Notes: generated by a model from the letters alone, not told the origin. Shown: positions 18,419 to 27,485, counted from the stretch's first letter. The stretch is DNA of 64,000 bases from Actinospineispora acaciae DSM 45401 (GCF_000620785.1 NZ_JIAI01000013.1:124001-188000); one strand, 5' to 3'. Numbers and translations: made by a program.

Positions 18419-19201
18419 TCAGGCCCTGTCGATCACCGCGTGCAGGAAGTCCCGGGTCCGCTGGTGGGTCGGCTCGGTGAACAGCTGGTCCGGCGGTGCG
18501 TCCTCGATCACCTGGCCGGAGTCGAACATGAGCACCCGGTGCGAGAAGTCGCGCGCGAAGCCCATCTCGTGGGTCACGCACAGGAACGTGATGTCGGTGC
18601 GATCGCCGAGGTCCTTGAGCAGGCTGAGCACGCCGGCGACCAGCTCCGGGTCCAGCGCCGAGGTCACCTCGTCGAGCAGCAGCACGTCCGGGCGCATGGC
18701 CAGCGCGCGGGCGATCGCCACCCGCTGCTGCTGCCCGCCGGACAGCTGCGTCGGGTGCGCGTCGATCTTGTCGGACAGCCCGACCAGCTCCAGCAGCTCG
18801 GCGGCCCGCTCGTTCGCCTCGTCGGCGGGCAGCCCGAGCACCCGGGTCGGCGCCTCGGTCAGGTTGCCCCGCACGGTCATGTTCGGGAACAGGTTGAACT
18901 GCTGGAACACCATGCCGATGCGCTTGCGCACCTCGCGGCAGTGCCGCTCGTCGGCGGGCACCAGCTTGCCGTCCCGCTCCATGTGCGACAGGCCCTGCCC
19001 GCCCACCGTGATGGTGCCGCCGTCCACCTTCTCCAGGGTCATCAGCAGCCGCAGGATGGTGGTCTTGCCCGAGCCGCTCGGGCCGATCAGGCAGACGTGC
19101 TCGCCGGGCTCCACGGCGAAGCTCAGGTCGCTGAGCACCACGTTGTGCCCGAAACGCTTCTGGACGTCGTCAAAGACGATCATCGGTTCAGACGGTGCCA
19201 C
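18419..19201 (-). CDS. ehuA: Ectoine-type ABC transporter ATP-binding protein
   Basis: 260-residue ABC ATPase of polar amino-acid/ectoine importers. Walker A GPSGSGKTT near 39-47, Q-loop FQQFNLFPNM, signature LSGGQQQR, Walker B LLLDEVTSALD, and switch His in VTHEMGF. GTG at 19201 overlaps the ehuD stop by 14 bases; an internal ATG at 19183 is an alternative. Last gene of ehuBCDA. Confidence 0.88.
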   Translation of the reverse strand: MAPSEPMIVFDDVQKRFGHNVVLSDLSFAVEPGEHVCLIGPSGSGKTTILRLLMTLEKVDGGTITVGGQGLSHMERDGKLVPADERHCREVRKRIGMVFQQFNLFPNMTVRGNLTEAPTRVLGLPADEANERAAELLELVGLSDKIDAHPTQLSGGQQQRVAIARALAMRPDVLLLDEVTSALDPELVAGVLSLLKDLGDRTDITFLCVTHEMGFARDFSHRVLMFDSGQVIEDAPPDQLFTEPTHQRTRDFLHAVIDRA

Positions 19202-19844
19202 GGCGGCGCTCCAGACGTCTCACCAGTATCGAGGCCGGGTAGCTAAGCACGAGGAACAGCAGGCCGGCAATGGTGTACGGCTCGGTGAAACGAAACGTCG
19301 TCGAGCCGATCTCCTTCGCTTTGCTTACCACCTCTACCACACTAATGGCCAACAGCAGCGGGACCTCTTTGAACATCGAGATCACGTAGTTTCCCAGCGC
19401 CGGCAGCACCCGTGGGATCGCCTGCGGCAGGATCACCCCGGTCCAGGTGCGGGTGCGGGTGAGGTTCAGCGCGACCGCGGCCTCCCACTGCCCGCGCGGC
19501 ACCGCCTCGATGCCGGCGCGGTAGACCTCCGAGGTGTACGTCGCGTAGTGCACGCCCAGCCCGATCACGCCTACCACCAGCGCGGACAGCGTGACGCCGA
19601 ACCGGGGCAGCGCGAAGTACAGGAAGAACACCTGCACCAGCAGCGGGGTGGACCTGACGAACTCCACGAACGCCCACAGCACCTGGTCGATCACCGGCAC
19701 GTGCAGCCGCCTGATCACCGCGATGACCAGCCCGAGCAGCAGCGCGACCACCGAGCCGAGCACGGTGATCTCCAAGGTCACCAGCAGCGCCCGCAACAGC
19801 TCCGGCAGCACCCGGAAGGCGTAGTCCCAGTCCCAGACCGGCAT
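19188..19844 (-). CDS. ehuD: Ectoine-type ABC transporter permease EhuD
   Basis: 218-residue membrane protein of the HisM/GlnP type with four to five hydrophobic helices and the EAA-type loop (AVALNLTRTRTWTGVILPQAIPRVLP). It overlaps ehuC at 19844, so the two permeases are translationally coupled. Assigned to the ectoine/hydroxyectoine system through the binding protein and gene order; another compatible solute or amino acid remains possible. Confidence 0.84.
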   Translation of the reverse strand: MPVWDWDYAFRVLPELLRALLVTLEITVLGSVVALLLGLVIAVIRRLHVPVIDQVLWAFVEFVRSTPLLVQVFFLYFALPRFGVTLSALVVGVIGLGVHYATYTSEVYRAGIEAVPRGQWEAAVALNLTRTRTWTGVILPQAIPRVLPALGNYVISMFKEVPLLLAISVVEVVSKAKEIGSTTFRFTEPYTIAGLLFLVLSYPASILVRRLERRRGTV

Positions 19845-20572
19845 CAGTGACCGCCCCCCGCCGGGATGCCGCCCAGGTCGGCCGCCTTCATCCGGGCCAC
19901 CGAGCTGACCCGACGCCCGAGCCTGCGCGCCGCCGCCCGCTCGGCCAGCCGCATCACCGCCGTGATCACCAGCGCCAGCACCAGGTAGATCAGCAGCATC
20001 ACCGTGAAGATCAGCACGATATCGCTGCCGAAGTTCGGCACCAGCACGTCACGGCCCTGCCGCGTGACGTCCTCCAGGTTCGGGATCAGCGACAGGATCG
20101 CGGTGGACTTGAGCAGCTGGATGAACAGGTTGTTGAACGGCGGCAGCATCTCCGCGATGGCCTGCGGCAGGATCACCCGGCGCATCCGCTGCGCGGGCGA
20201 CATGTTCAGCGCGATCGCGCCCTCCACCTGCGCGCGGGGCACCGACTGCACGGCGCCGCGCACGATCTCCGCGCCGTAGGCACCGTGGTTGAGCCCGAGC
20301 ACGATGATGCCCGCGACCAGCGGGATCAGCTGGATACCGACCAGCAGCGGGAGCACGAAGTAGATCCAGAACAGCTGGACGACCTCCGAGGTGCCCCGGA
20401 AGACCTCCACGTAGACCCGGCTGATGGTGCGCAGCCAGCGGTGCTCGGACAGCAGGGCAAGCCCGGCCGGGAAGGCGAGCACGATCGTCAGCACGATGCC
20501 ACCGACGGCGGCGGTCACCGTCGTCGGCAGGCCCTGGAACAGGATCGGGACGATCCTGGACAGGTCGCCCAT
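19844..20572 (-). CDS. ehuC: Ectoine-type ABC transporter permease EhuC
   Basis: 242-residue permease, paralogous to EhuD, with an N-terminal periplasmic loop, helices such as GIVLTIVLAFPAGLALL, and the EAA loop (AIALNMSPAQRMRRVILPQAIAEMLPP). Begins 9 bases after the ehuB stop. Forms the heteromeric channel with EhuD. Confidence 0.84.
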   Translation of the reverse strand: MGDLSRIVPILFQGLPTTVTAAVGGIVLTIVLAFPAGLALLSEHRWLRTISRVYVEVFRGTSEVVQLFWIYFVLPLLVGIQLIPLVAGIIVLGLNHGAYGAEIVRGAVQSVPRAQVEGAIALNMSPAQRMRRVILPQAIAEMLPPFNNLFIQLLKSTAILSLIPNLEDVTRQGRDVLVPNFGSDIVLIFTVMLLIYLVLALVITAVMRLAERAAARRLGRRVSSVARMKAADLGGIPAGGGH

Positions 20573-20581
20573 GGTGTCGCC

Positions 20582-21493
20582 TCAGGCGGCGCAGAGGCGC
20601 TGGGTGGTGATGTCCGGCTTCGGCAGGTTGTCCTGGGTGAACCCGAACGGCTCGACGATCTTGAGCCACTGGCCGCTGTCGTGCAGCTTCTTCAGCTCGG
20701 CGTTGAACGCGCCGAGGATGCCGTTGTCGCCCTTGCGGAACACGAACGCCCCCGCCGAGAGCGTCTCCTGGCCGTTGATCACCGGGAAGAACCCCTTGGT
20801 GACCTCGACGTTCGCGCCCGGGTTCTTCTTCACCACGTCGTTGAGCGAGATGTTGGTCAGCGCGGCCGCGTCCGCCCGGCCGGCGGTGACCGCCTGCAGC
20901 AGCGTGTTCTGGGTGTCGAACGCCTGCACCTGGCCGTCGGGCACCCCGCTCTTCTGCGCGTAGCCCTGCTCCACCGCGCCGCTGAGCACCGCGAGCTTGA
21001 TGCCCTTGGACTTGACGTCGTCGAAGGTAGTCACGCCCTTCGGGTTGCCCTTGGGCACCAGGAACGCGGTCGGCGCGGTGTAGTCCGGGTCGGAGAACGC
21101 GGCGGCGTCGCAGCGCTGCTTGTTGATGAACATGCCGGCGGTGACCATGTCGAACTGGCCGGTGTTCAACGCCGGGATCAGGCCGCCGAACTCGACGGTG
21201 GTGGCCTCCATGTTGGCGATGCCGAGCGCCTTGAGCACGGCCCGGCCGACCTCGACCGACTCGCCGGTGACGGTCTTGCCGTCCGGCCCGGTGAACCCGT
21301 ACGGGGCCTCGTTCGCGATGCCCACCTTGATCGTGCCGGCGCTCTTCGCCTTCGACAGGGTGTCGCCGCTGGTGCTGGTGCATCCGGCGAGCAGTGCCGG
21401 ACCGCCCACCGCCACCGCACCGGCCAGCGCGCCGAACGCACCGCCGCGTCGCAGGAAGTCCCGTCGTGTCCATGCAGCAGCCATTACTGACAC
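20582..21493 (-). CDS. ehuB: Ectoine-type ABC transporter substrate-binding protein
   Basis: 303-residue binding protein. It has a twin-arginine signal (RRDFLRRGG near 10-18) plus a lipobox ending LLAGC at C38, so it is probably a Tat-exported lipoprotein. NEAPYGFTGPDGKTVTGESVEVGR, TGQFDMVTAGMFI and ALTNISLNDVV match the EhuB group, which binds ectoine and hydroxyectoine for osmoprotection or as nutrients. First gene of ehuBCDA. No ectoine-degradation genes are nearby. Confidence 0.84.
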   Translation of the reverse strand: MSVMAAAWTRRDFLRRGGAFGALAGAVAVGGPALLAGCTSTSGDTLSKAKSAGTIKVGIANEAPYGFTGPDGKTVTGESVEVGRAVLKALGIANMEATTVEFGGLIPALNTGQFDMVTAGMFINKQRCDAAAFSDPDYTAPTAFLVPKGNPKGVTTFDDVKSKGIKLAVLSGAVEQGYAQKSGVPDGQVQAFDTQNTLLQAVTAGRADAAALTNISLNDVVKKNPGANVEVTKGFFPVINGQETLSAGAFVFRKGDNGILGAFNAELKKLHDSGQWLKIVEPFGFTQDNLPKPDITTQRLCAA

Positions 21494-21806
21494 ACCGCCC
21501 TCAGTTTCGCCTCAAGAAAGAGTGATCGTTGGGGAGAACGTAGGGGATCACCGGTTCGGGCGCAAAGAGTGGCCGGCGATGACCGCCCGTTGTGACCAGC
21601 ACCCTGCGGAAACGGAAGGTTCACCAGGTCAGGGGCGGGTCACGCCGCCCGTTTGGCCTAACCCGAAAGGCGCCCTGGCCGCCCTCGGAGTGAGGCACAT
21701 CGCGTCACTCATCGGCGAACGGGCATCCGGCCTGGTCAGTCGGGTTTCGTCGGCGGCGAGTGGGTGACGGGACGGGCGCCGGCGTCCGTCGCTTCCGGGA
21801 TACGCG
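21494..21806. other. Intergenic region between ehuB and coiled-coil gene
   Basis: About 313 bases between divergent genes. It must carry the ehuB promoter, but no convincing hexamers were seen. Two hairpins are visible: GGGCGG-N6-CCGCCC near 21634-21651, and a 9-base stem GAGTGAGGC/GCGTCACTC (one mismatch) near 21687-21709. No open frame looks coding. Confidence 0.4.
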
Positions 21807-22463
21807 ATGATGTCTGGCATGGCCGTACAGATCGCCGGCGTGGCCCTGCCCAGCCCGAACGAGGTGGTGGGCGCGGTGTGGTCGGCCGCCGAGTGGGGTG
21901 TGCGGACGACGCGCCTGGTGGTCGAGCTGCCCGGGCGGATCGAGGAGCTGCTGGCCAGCCTGGAGGCGCTGCTGCGGCGGATCGACGAGCTCACCGACCG
22001 GGCGGACGCGCTGGTCGGCAGGGTGGACGGGGTCGCCGTGTCGGCCGAGGAGACGGTGCGCACGGCGGGCGCGGTCGCGCAGGGCGCCGCCGGGGTGATC
22101 GACTGGGCCAGTCAGGTGGCCGACGGCGCCGGCGCGGTAGTCGCCCAGGCCGAACAGGCCAGCAAGGGTGCCTCCGAACTGCTCGCCACCTACCAACCGT
22201 TGGCGGAGCGCGCCGCCCCGCTGGCCAGCGCGTTCGTCAACGAGCTGTCCACCCAGGAGGTGCAGGCCGCGATCCGGCTGGTGGACCAGCTGCCCGGGCT
22301 GGCCGAGCACATGGAGACGGACATCATGCCGATCCTGGCCACCCTGGACCGGGTCGGCCCGGACATCCACGAGCTGCTGGCCGTCACCAAGGACCTGCGC
22401 CGGGCGATCAACGGCATCCCGGGCTTCGCCTACTTCCGTCGGCGGGGCGGCGGGTCCGACTAG
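21807..22463 (+). CDS. Hypothetical helical/coiled-coil protein
   Basis: 218-residue protein with no recognisable catalytic motif. Residues about 35-135 are almost wholly amphipathic helix (LEALLRRIDELTDRADALVGR, then Ala-rich AVAQGAAGVIDWASQVADGAGAV), ending in a conserved-looking DIMPILATLDRVGPDIHELLAVTKDLRRAINGIPG segment. Comparable Ala-rich helical proteins occur in many actinobacteria, some resembling phasin- or envelope-associated proteins. Stop codon overlaps that of meaA by three bases (CTAG) in tail-to-tail orientation. ATG at 21807 or 21819 could be the start. Confidence 0.7.
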   Translation: MMSGMAVQIAGVALPSPNEVVGAVWSAAEWGVRTTRLVVELPGRIEELLASLEALLRRIDELTDRADALVGRVDGVAVSAEETVRTAGAVAQGAAGVIDWASQVADGAGAVVAQAEQASKGASELLATYQPLAERAAPLASAFVNELSTQEVQAAIRLVDQLPGLAEHMETDIMPILATLDRVGPDIHELLAVTKDLRRAINGIPGFAYFRRRGGGSD

Positions 22464-24457
22464 TCCGCCAGGCCGTTGCGTTGCCTTATCAGGTCCACGA
22501 TGCGGTCCATGATGTCGGTCAGCTCGTAGTTCTTGGGCGTGAAGACGGCCGCGACGCCGCGTTCGCGCAGCGCCGGCTCGTCCTCGCTGGGGATGATGCC
22601 GCCCACGATCACCGGCACGTCGTCGGCGCCGGCCGCGCGCAGCCCGTCGATCACCGCAGGCACCACCTCCAGGTGCGAGCCGGACAGCACTGACAGCCCG
22701 ACCACGTGCACGCCCTCCTGGACGGCGGCGGCCACGATCTGCGCGGGGGTGAGCCGGATGCCCTGGTAGATCACCTCGAAGCCGGCGTCGCGGGCGCGGA
22801 CGGCCACCTGCTCGGCGCCGTTGGAGTGCCCGTCCAGGCCCGGCTTGCCGACCAGCATGCGCAGCCGGGTGCCCAGCGCCTCGCCGGTGGCCTTCACCCG
22901 CTCCCGGACCCGGGCCAGCTCCTCGGCGGCCTCGCCGCTCGCGGTGGCCACCGAGACGCCGGTGGGCGCCCGGTACTCGCCGAACACCTCGCGCAGCGCG
23001 CCGGCCCACTCTCCGGTGGTCACTCCGGCGCGGGCGCAGGCGAGCGTGGCCTCCATCAGGTTGGCGTCGGTCTTGGCGGCGTCGCGCAGCTCGGTGAGGG
23101 TGCGTTCCACGGCGGCGTTGTCGCGCTCGGCGCGCCAGCGTTGGATCGCCTCGACGGCGGCGCCCTCCACGGCGGGGTCGACGGTCTCGATGGCCTTGGC
23201 GCCCTCGGCCTGCAGCGGGCTGGGCTCGGTGGTGTCGAACTTGTTGACGCCGACCACCACGTCCTCGCCGGACTCGATGCGCCGGCGCCGGTCGGCCAGC
23301 GAGGACACCAGCTGGCCCTTCATGTAGCCGGTCTCCACGGCGGCGACAGCGCCGCCCATCTCCAGCACCCTGTCGATCTCCGCGCGGGCGCCTTGGACCA
23401 GCTCGTCGACCTTGGCCTCGATGACGTGGCTGCCGGCGAACAGGTCGTCGTACTCCAGCAGGTCGGTCTCGAACGCGAGCACCTGCTGCATCCGCAGCGC
23501 CCACTGCTGGTCCCACGGGCGGGGCAGGCCGAGCGCCTCGTTCCAGGCCGGCAGTTGCAGCGACCGGGCGCGGGCGTCGCGGGAGAGCGTGACGGCGAGC
23601 ATCTCCAGGACGATCCGCTGGACGTTGTTCTCCGGCTGCGCCTCGGTCAGGCCCAGGGAGTTGACCTGCACGCCGTAGCGGAACCGGCGCTGCTTGGCGT
23701 CGGTCACGCCGTAGCGGTCGCGGGTGATCTCGTCCCAGAGCGCGACGAACGCGCGCATCTTGCACATCTCCTCGACGAACCGCAGCCCGGCGTTGACGAA
23801 GAACGAGATGCGCGCCACGACCTTGCCGAAGTCCTCCGGGCGCACCTGGCCGGAGTCGCGCACCGCGTCCAGCACCGCGATCGCGGTGGCCAGCGAGTAC
23901 GCGATCTCCTGCACCGGGGTCGCGCCGGCCTCCTGCAGGTGGTACGGGCAGATGTTGATCGGGTTCCAGCGCGGGACGTTGGTGACGGTCCAGGTCACCA
24001 GGTCGGTGGCCAGGCGCAGGCTCGGCTCCGGCGGGAACGCGTAGGTGCCCCGGGACAGGTACTCCTTGACGATGTCGTTCTGGGTGGTGCCGGCGAGTTG
24101 TTCGCGGTCGGCGCCTTGCTCTTCGGCGACGGCGACGTACAGCGCAAGCAGCCACATGGCCGGGGCGTTGATCGTCATCGAGGTGTTCGCGCCGGCCAGC
24201 GGGATGCCGTCGAACAGTTGGCGCATGTCGCCGATGTGGCTGATCGGCACGCCGACCTTGCCCACCTCGCCCTTGGCCAGCTCGTGGTCCGGGTCGTAGC
24301 CGGTCTGGGTGGGCAGGTCGAAGGCCACCGACAGCCCCGTCTGCCCCTTGGCGAGGTTGCGCCGATACAGCTCGTTGGACGCAGCGGCGGAGGAGTGACC
24401 GGCATACGTCCGCATCACCCACGGCCGGTCGTGCTCACTGTCGCTCGGGTACGGCAC
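22460..24457 (-). CDS. meaA: Ethylmalonyl-CoA mutase / protein MeaA (B12-dependent)
   Basis: 665-residue adenosylcobalamin-dependent mutase in one chain. The N-terminal TIM barrel has RTYAGHSSAAASNELYRRNLAKGQTGLSVAFDLPTQTGYD and NTSMTINAPAMWLLALYVAVAEEQG, the pattern of MeaA/ethylmalonyl-CoA mutase and not of methylmalonyl-CoA mutase large subunits. The C-terminal B12 domain has the DxHxxG motif in LDGHSNG. It turns ethylmalonyl-CoA into methylsuccinyl-CoA. GTG at 24457 is preferred (GGAGGTGG 5-7 bases upstream); TTG at 24478 has no ribosome site. Works with Ccr, epimerase, MeaB and the adenosyltransferase in this window. Confidence 0.92.
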   Translation of the reverse strand: MPYPSDSEHDRPWVMRTYAGHSSAAASNELYRRNLAKGQTGLSVAFDLPTQTGYDPDHELAKGEVGKVGVPISHIGDMRQLFDGIPLAGANTSMTINAPAMWLLALYVAVAEEQGADREQLAGTTQNDIVKEYLSRGTYAFPPEPSLRLATDLVTWTVTNVPRWNPINICPYHLQEAGATPVQEIAYSLATAIAVLDAVRDSGQVRPEDFGKVVARISFFVNAGLRFVEEMCKMRAFVALWDEITRDRYGVTDAKQRRFRYGVQVNSLGLTEAQPENNVQRIVLEMLAVTLSRDARARSLQLPAWNEALGLPRPWDQQWALRMQQVLAFETDLLEYDDLFAGSHVIEAKVDELVQGARAEIDRVLEMGGAVAAVETGYMKGQLVSSLADRRRRIESGEDVVVGVNKFDTTEPSPLQAEGAKAIETVDPAVEGAAVEAIQRWRAERDNAAVERTLTELRDAAKTDANLMEATLACARAGVTTGEWAGALREVFGEYRAPTGVSVATASGEAAEELARVRERVKATGEALGTRLRMLVGKPGLDGHSNGAEQVAVRARDAGFEVIYQGIRLTPAQIVAAAVQEGVHVVGLSVLSGSHLEVVPAVIDGLRAAGADDVPVIVGGIIPSEDEPALRERGVAAVFTPKNYELTDIMDRIVDLIRQRNGLAD

Positions 24458-24603
24458 CGCGCCACCTCCGCTCGGCAATGAGCCGATCCTACTGCCCGGT
24501 AGCTAGGTTTAGTTCGTACTCCTGCTCACAATCCCAAGCACCGCCGCATGACCGCCCGCTCCCAACCCAACCGCCCGCACCCACGCGCGTCCCCTCCCCG
24601 CCC

Positions 24604-24667
24604 GCACAACCACTTCGTGCCCCGCACACGCACTGCAGCAGGTGTGCGGAGCACGAAGTGGGTGTGC
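24604..24667. repeat. 64-bp intergenic hairpin, family B copy 1
   Basis: Imperfect inverted repeat. The left arm GCACAACCACTTCGTGC and the right arm ending CACGAAGTGGGTGTGC pair across a CTGCAG-containing loop. It lies 26 bases beyond the murA stop. The whole 64 bases align without gaps to 42966-43029, and the CGCCGGC flank is also shared. Confidence 0.8.
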
Positions 24668-24692
24668 CGCCGGCTCTTGCGGGCGGTGGGGG

Positions 24693-25961
24693 CTAGCGGA
24701 CGGGGTCGGTGGTGACGCGGGAGACTTCGGCGCCCATGGCGCGCAGGTTCTCCACGAACCGGGGGTAGCCGCGGTCGATGTGCTCGACGTCCCAGACCTC
24801 GCTGGTGCCCTCGGCGCACAGGCCGGCGAGCACGAGGCCGGCGCCGGCGCGGATGTCCGAGGCCCAGACAGGGGCGCTGGACAGGCGGGAGACGCCACGG
24901 ACCACGGCATGGTGGCCGTCCGTACGAGCGTCAGCGCCCAGACGGACCATCTCGTCGACGAACCGGAACCTGGCCTCGAACACGTTCTCCGTGATCATCG
25001 ACGTGCCGTCGGCCACGGCGGACAGCGCGATCGCCATCGGCTGCAGGTCGGTGGCGAACCCGGGGTAGGGCAACGTCACGAAGTCCACGGCGGCCGGGCG
25101 ACCGTCCATGGCCACCGTGAACGAGTCGGTGTCAGTACGAGTGTCCGCCCCGGCCGCGCGCAGCTTGTCCAGCACGAGGTCGATGTGGTGCGGGTTCACC
25201 CCGCGCACGGTCACTTCCCCCTGGGTCATCGCGGCGGCGAACGCCCAGGTCGCGCCGACGATCCGGTCGCCGATGACGCGGTGCTCGGTGGGCTGCAGGC
25301 TGGACACGCCGTGCACGGTGAGCGTTGAGCTGCCGCTGCCCTCGATCTTGGCGCCCATCTGCTGGAGCATCGTGCACAGGTCGACGATCTCCGGCTCGCG
25401 CGCGGCGTTGTCGATCACGGTGGTGCCCTCGGCGAGGACGGCGGCCATCAGGATGTTCTCGGTGGCGCCCACGCTCGGGAAGTCCAGCCAGATCTGCGCG
25501 CCCCGCAGGTCCTCGGCGTCCGCGACCACCCGCCCATGGTTGATCTCGGTGCGGGCGCCCAGCTTGCGCAGCCCGTTGGCGTGCATGTCCAGCGGCCGCG
25601 AGCCGATCGCGTCCCCGCCGGGCAGCGGCACCACCGCCCGCCGGCAGCGCGCCACCAGCGGCCCGAGCACGCACACCGACGCCCGCAGCCGCGACACCGA
25701 GCGGTAGTCCGCCCGCTCGCAGGGCTGGCTGGGCGCGGTGATGGTCACGGTGCTGCCCTCGACGCACACCGTGCAGCCCAGGCTGCGCAGCACGTCGGCC
25801 ATCAGCGGGACGTCCAGGATCTCGGGGCAGTTCGTCAACGTCGTGGTGCCCTCGGCCAGCAGCGCCGCCGCCATCAGCTTGAGCACGCTGTTCTTCGCAC
25901 CGACGACCTGGACCTCACCGGCCAGCCGCGCGCCACCACCCACCCGGAAATGCTCCGCCAC
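24693..25961 (-). CDS. murA: UDP-GlcNAc 1-carboxyvinyltransferase (Asp-117 type)
   Basis: 422-residue EPSP-synthase-fold enzyme that catalyses the first committed step of peptidoglycan synthesis, transferring enolpyruvate from PEP to UDP-GlcNAc. GAKNSVLK (Lys23-Asn24) and the loop PLPGGDAIGSRPLDMH are clear. Position 117, which is the fosfomycin-target Cys in most bacteria (Cys115 in E. coli), is Asp, as in M. tuberculosis MurA, which is naturally fosfomycin-resistant. The position near the ATP synthase and adenosyltransferase genes is conserved in actinobacteria. ATG at 25961. Confidence 0.95.
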   Translation of the reverse strand: MAEHFRVGGGARLAGEVQVVGAKNSVLKLMAAALLAEGTTTLTNCPEILDVPLMADVLRSLGCTVCVEGSTVTITAPSQPCERADYRSVSRLRASVCVLGPLVARCRRAVVPLPGGDAIGSRPLDMHANGLRKLGARTEINHGRVVADAEDLRGAQIWLDFPSVGATENILMAAVLAEGTTVIDNAAREPEIVDLCTMLQQMGAKIEGSGSSTLTVHGVSSLQPTEHRVIGDRIVGATWAFAAAMTQGEVTVRGVNPHHIDLVLDKLRAAGADTRTDTDSFTVAMDGRPAAVDFVTLPYPGFATDLQPMAIALSAVADGTSMITENVFEARFRFVDEMVRLGADARTDGHHAVVRGVSRLSSAPVWASDIRAGAGLVLAGLCAEGTSEVWDVEHIDRGYPRFVENLRAMGAEVSRVTTDPVR

Positions 25962-26011
25962 GAGCCAGCACGCTATCGCTTGCGCAGTGGCCCCAGGCGG
26001 GCGGGCCGCTT

Positions 26012-26632
26012 CTAGCCGACGATGTGTCGCGCGGCGGTCAGGTGCTCCCAGGCGGCCATCGCGGCATCGGCCACCGCCAGCAGCTCGGCCCGGCCGGCCC
26101 CGTCCCTGGCCTGCACCGACATGCCGTGCAGCACGGTGCTGTAGTAGGCGGCCACCGCGCCGGCGTCGACGTCCGGCGACAGGTCGCCCTCGGCCACCGC
26201 CCGCTCCAGCCGCTCGCGCAGCGCGGCGGTGCTGGCCCGGCGCTGTTCGGCCAGGTAGTCGCGGATGCCCTCGGTCTTCGGGGTGTACGTGGTGGCCGCG
26301 AGCACGATCATGCAGCCGTTCGGCTTGCCGGGCGCGGTGTAGGCGATCGCGCCGGCCCGCAGCAGCCCGGCCACCGCCTCCCGCGCGGTCGGCTCCTCGG
26401 CCAGCGGCTCCCGCAGCGGGGCGCCCTCCAGCTCGTCGTAGAGCGCGACGGCCTCCCGGAACAGCACCTCCTTGCAGTTGAACGCGGCGTACAGGCTCGG
26501 CGCGTTGATGCCCATCGCGGCCGTCAGCTGATGGATCGACGCGCCCTCGTAGCCGTGCTCCCAGAACACCTCCATGGCCCGCCGCAGCGCCACCCGGCGG
26601 TCGAACGCCCTCGGCCGTCCCCGCTCCGCCAT
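26012..26632 (-). CDS. TetR family regulator
   Basis: 206-residue TetR protein of the GRPRAFD type. HTH at residues about 14-52 (RAMEVFWEHGYEGASIHQLTAAMGINAPSLYAAFNCKEVLF). A Cys in the ligand domain (PNGCMIVLA) is typical of the TetR_C_16/AcuR-like group. Divergent from the SDR gene over 104 AT-rich bases with repeated half-sites, so it probably represses that gene and itself. Confidence 0.9.
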   Translation of the reverse strand: MAERGRPRAFDRRVALRRAMEVFWEHGYEGASIHQLTAAMGINAPSLYAAFNCKEVLFREAVALYDELEGAPLREPLAEEPTAREAVAGLLRAGAIAYTAPGKPNGCMIVLAATTYTPKTEGIRDYLAEQRRASTAALRERLERAVAEGDLSPDVDAGAVAAYYSTVLHGMSVQARDGAGRAELLAVADAAMAAWEHLTAARHIVG

Positions 26633-26640
26633 GCGACCCC

Positions 26641-26720
26641 TTTCTGTAACGACTCCTAAAAATACCCCTTGACGCCGCCCGGCGCCCGCGTCCAGACTTT
26701 TGGAGTCATCACTACAGAAA
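26641..26720 (+). promoter_or_regulatory. SDR/TetR divergent control region with inverted half-sites
   Basis: TTTCTGTA-N2-GACTCC at 26641-26656 is repeated inverted at 26702-26720 as GGAGTC-N5-TACAGAAA. Between them a TTGACG hexamer (26669-26674) could be a -35 element for the SDR gene. The arms would straddle the promoter, as expected of a TetR operator. The unequal spacers make the exact site uncertain. Confidence 0.4.
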
Positions 26721-26736
26721 TTGAGGAGGGCACCGC

Positions 26737-27480
26737 ATGTCGAAGCTGAACGGGAAGGTCGCGCTGGTCACCGGGGGGAGCCGGGGCATCGGGGCGGCCA
26801 TCGCCGCCCGCCTGGCCGAGGACGGCGCCGACGTGGCGATCACCTACCGGGCGGCCAAGGACAAGGCGGACGAGGTGGTGGAGCGGATCGAGCGGACCGG
26901 CCGGCGGGCGCTGGCGATCCAGGCGGACAGCGCCGACCAGGAGGCGGTCGCCGGCGCGGTCGACCGGACCGCCGCCGAGCTGGGCCGGCTGGACGTCCTG
27001 GTCAACAATGCCGGCGTCTACCCGTACGGGCCGATCGAGGAGGTCAGCGCCGAGGAGCGGGACCGGGTCATCGCGGTGCACGTGACGGCCTCGTTCGTGG
27101 CATCCCAGGCCGCCGCGCGACACCTCGGCCAGGGCGGCCGGATCATCAACATGGGCAGCTGCCAGGCGCTGCACGTCCCGGTGCCCGGCCTCGCGCTCTA
27201 CGCCATGACCAAGTCCGCGCTGGACGGCCTGACCAAGGCGCTGGCCCGCGAGCTCGGCCCCAGGGGCATCACCGCCAACGTGCTGCACCCCGGCCCCACC
27301 GACTCGGACATGAACCCGGCGGACGGCGGCGAGGCGGCCGACATCCAGCGCGAGTGGTCCGCGCTCGGCCACTACGGCACGACGGAGGACATCGCGGCCA
27401 CCGTCTCCCACCTGGCCGGCCCCGAGGGCCGCATGATCAACGGCGCCTCCCTGCTGATCGACGGCGGCACGAACGCCTGA
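26737..27480 (+). CDS. SDR family oxidoreductase
   Basis: 247-residue classical short-chain dehydrogenase/reductase. NADP-type TGGSRGIG near 12-19, NNAG, catalytic Ser in NMGSCQA, catalytic Tyr/Lys in YAMTK, and IDGGTNA end. GAGGAGG lies about 7 bases before the ATG. Single-gene unit divergent from its likely TetR repressor and followed by a strong hairpin. Resembles 3-oxoacyl-ACP reductase-type stress-inducible SDRs; substrate unknown. Confidence 0.92.
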   Translation: MSKLNGKVALVTGGSRGIGAAIAARLAEDGADVAITYRAAKDKADEVVERIERTGRRALAIQADSADQEAVAGAVDRTAAELGRLDVLVNNAGVYPYGPIEEVSAEERDRVIAVHVTASFVASQAAARHLGQGGRIINMGSCQALHVPVPGLALYAMTKSALDGLTKALARELGPRGITANVLHPGPTDSDMNPADGGEAADIQREWSALGHYGTTEDIAATVSHLAGPEGRMINGASLLIDGGTNA

Positions 27481-27485
27481 GTGAA

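Noticed and set aside
21630..21715. Two small hairpins upstream of ehuB as a third dispersed repeat family
   Set aside because: Only one copy is present in the window, so repeat status cannot be claimed.
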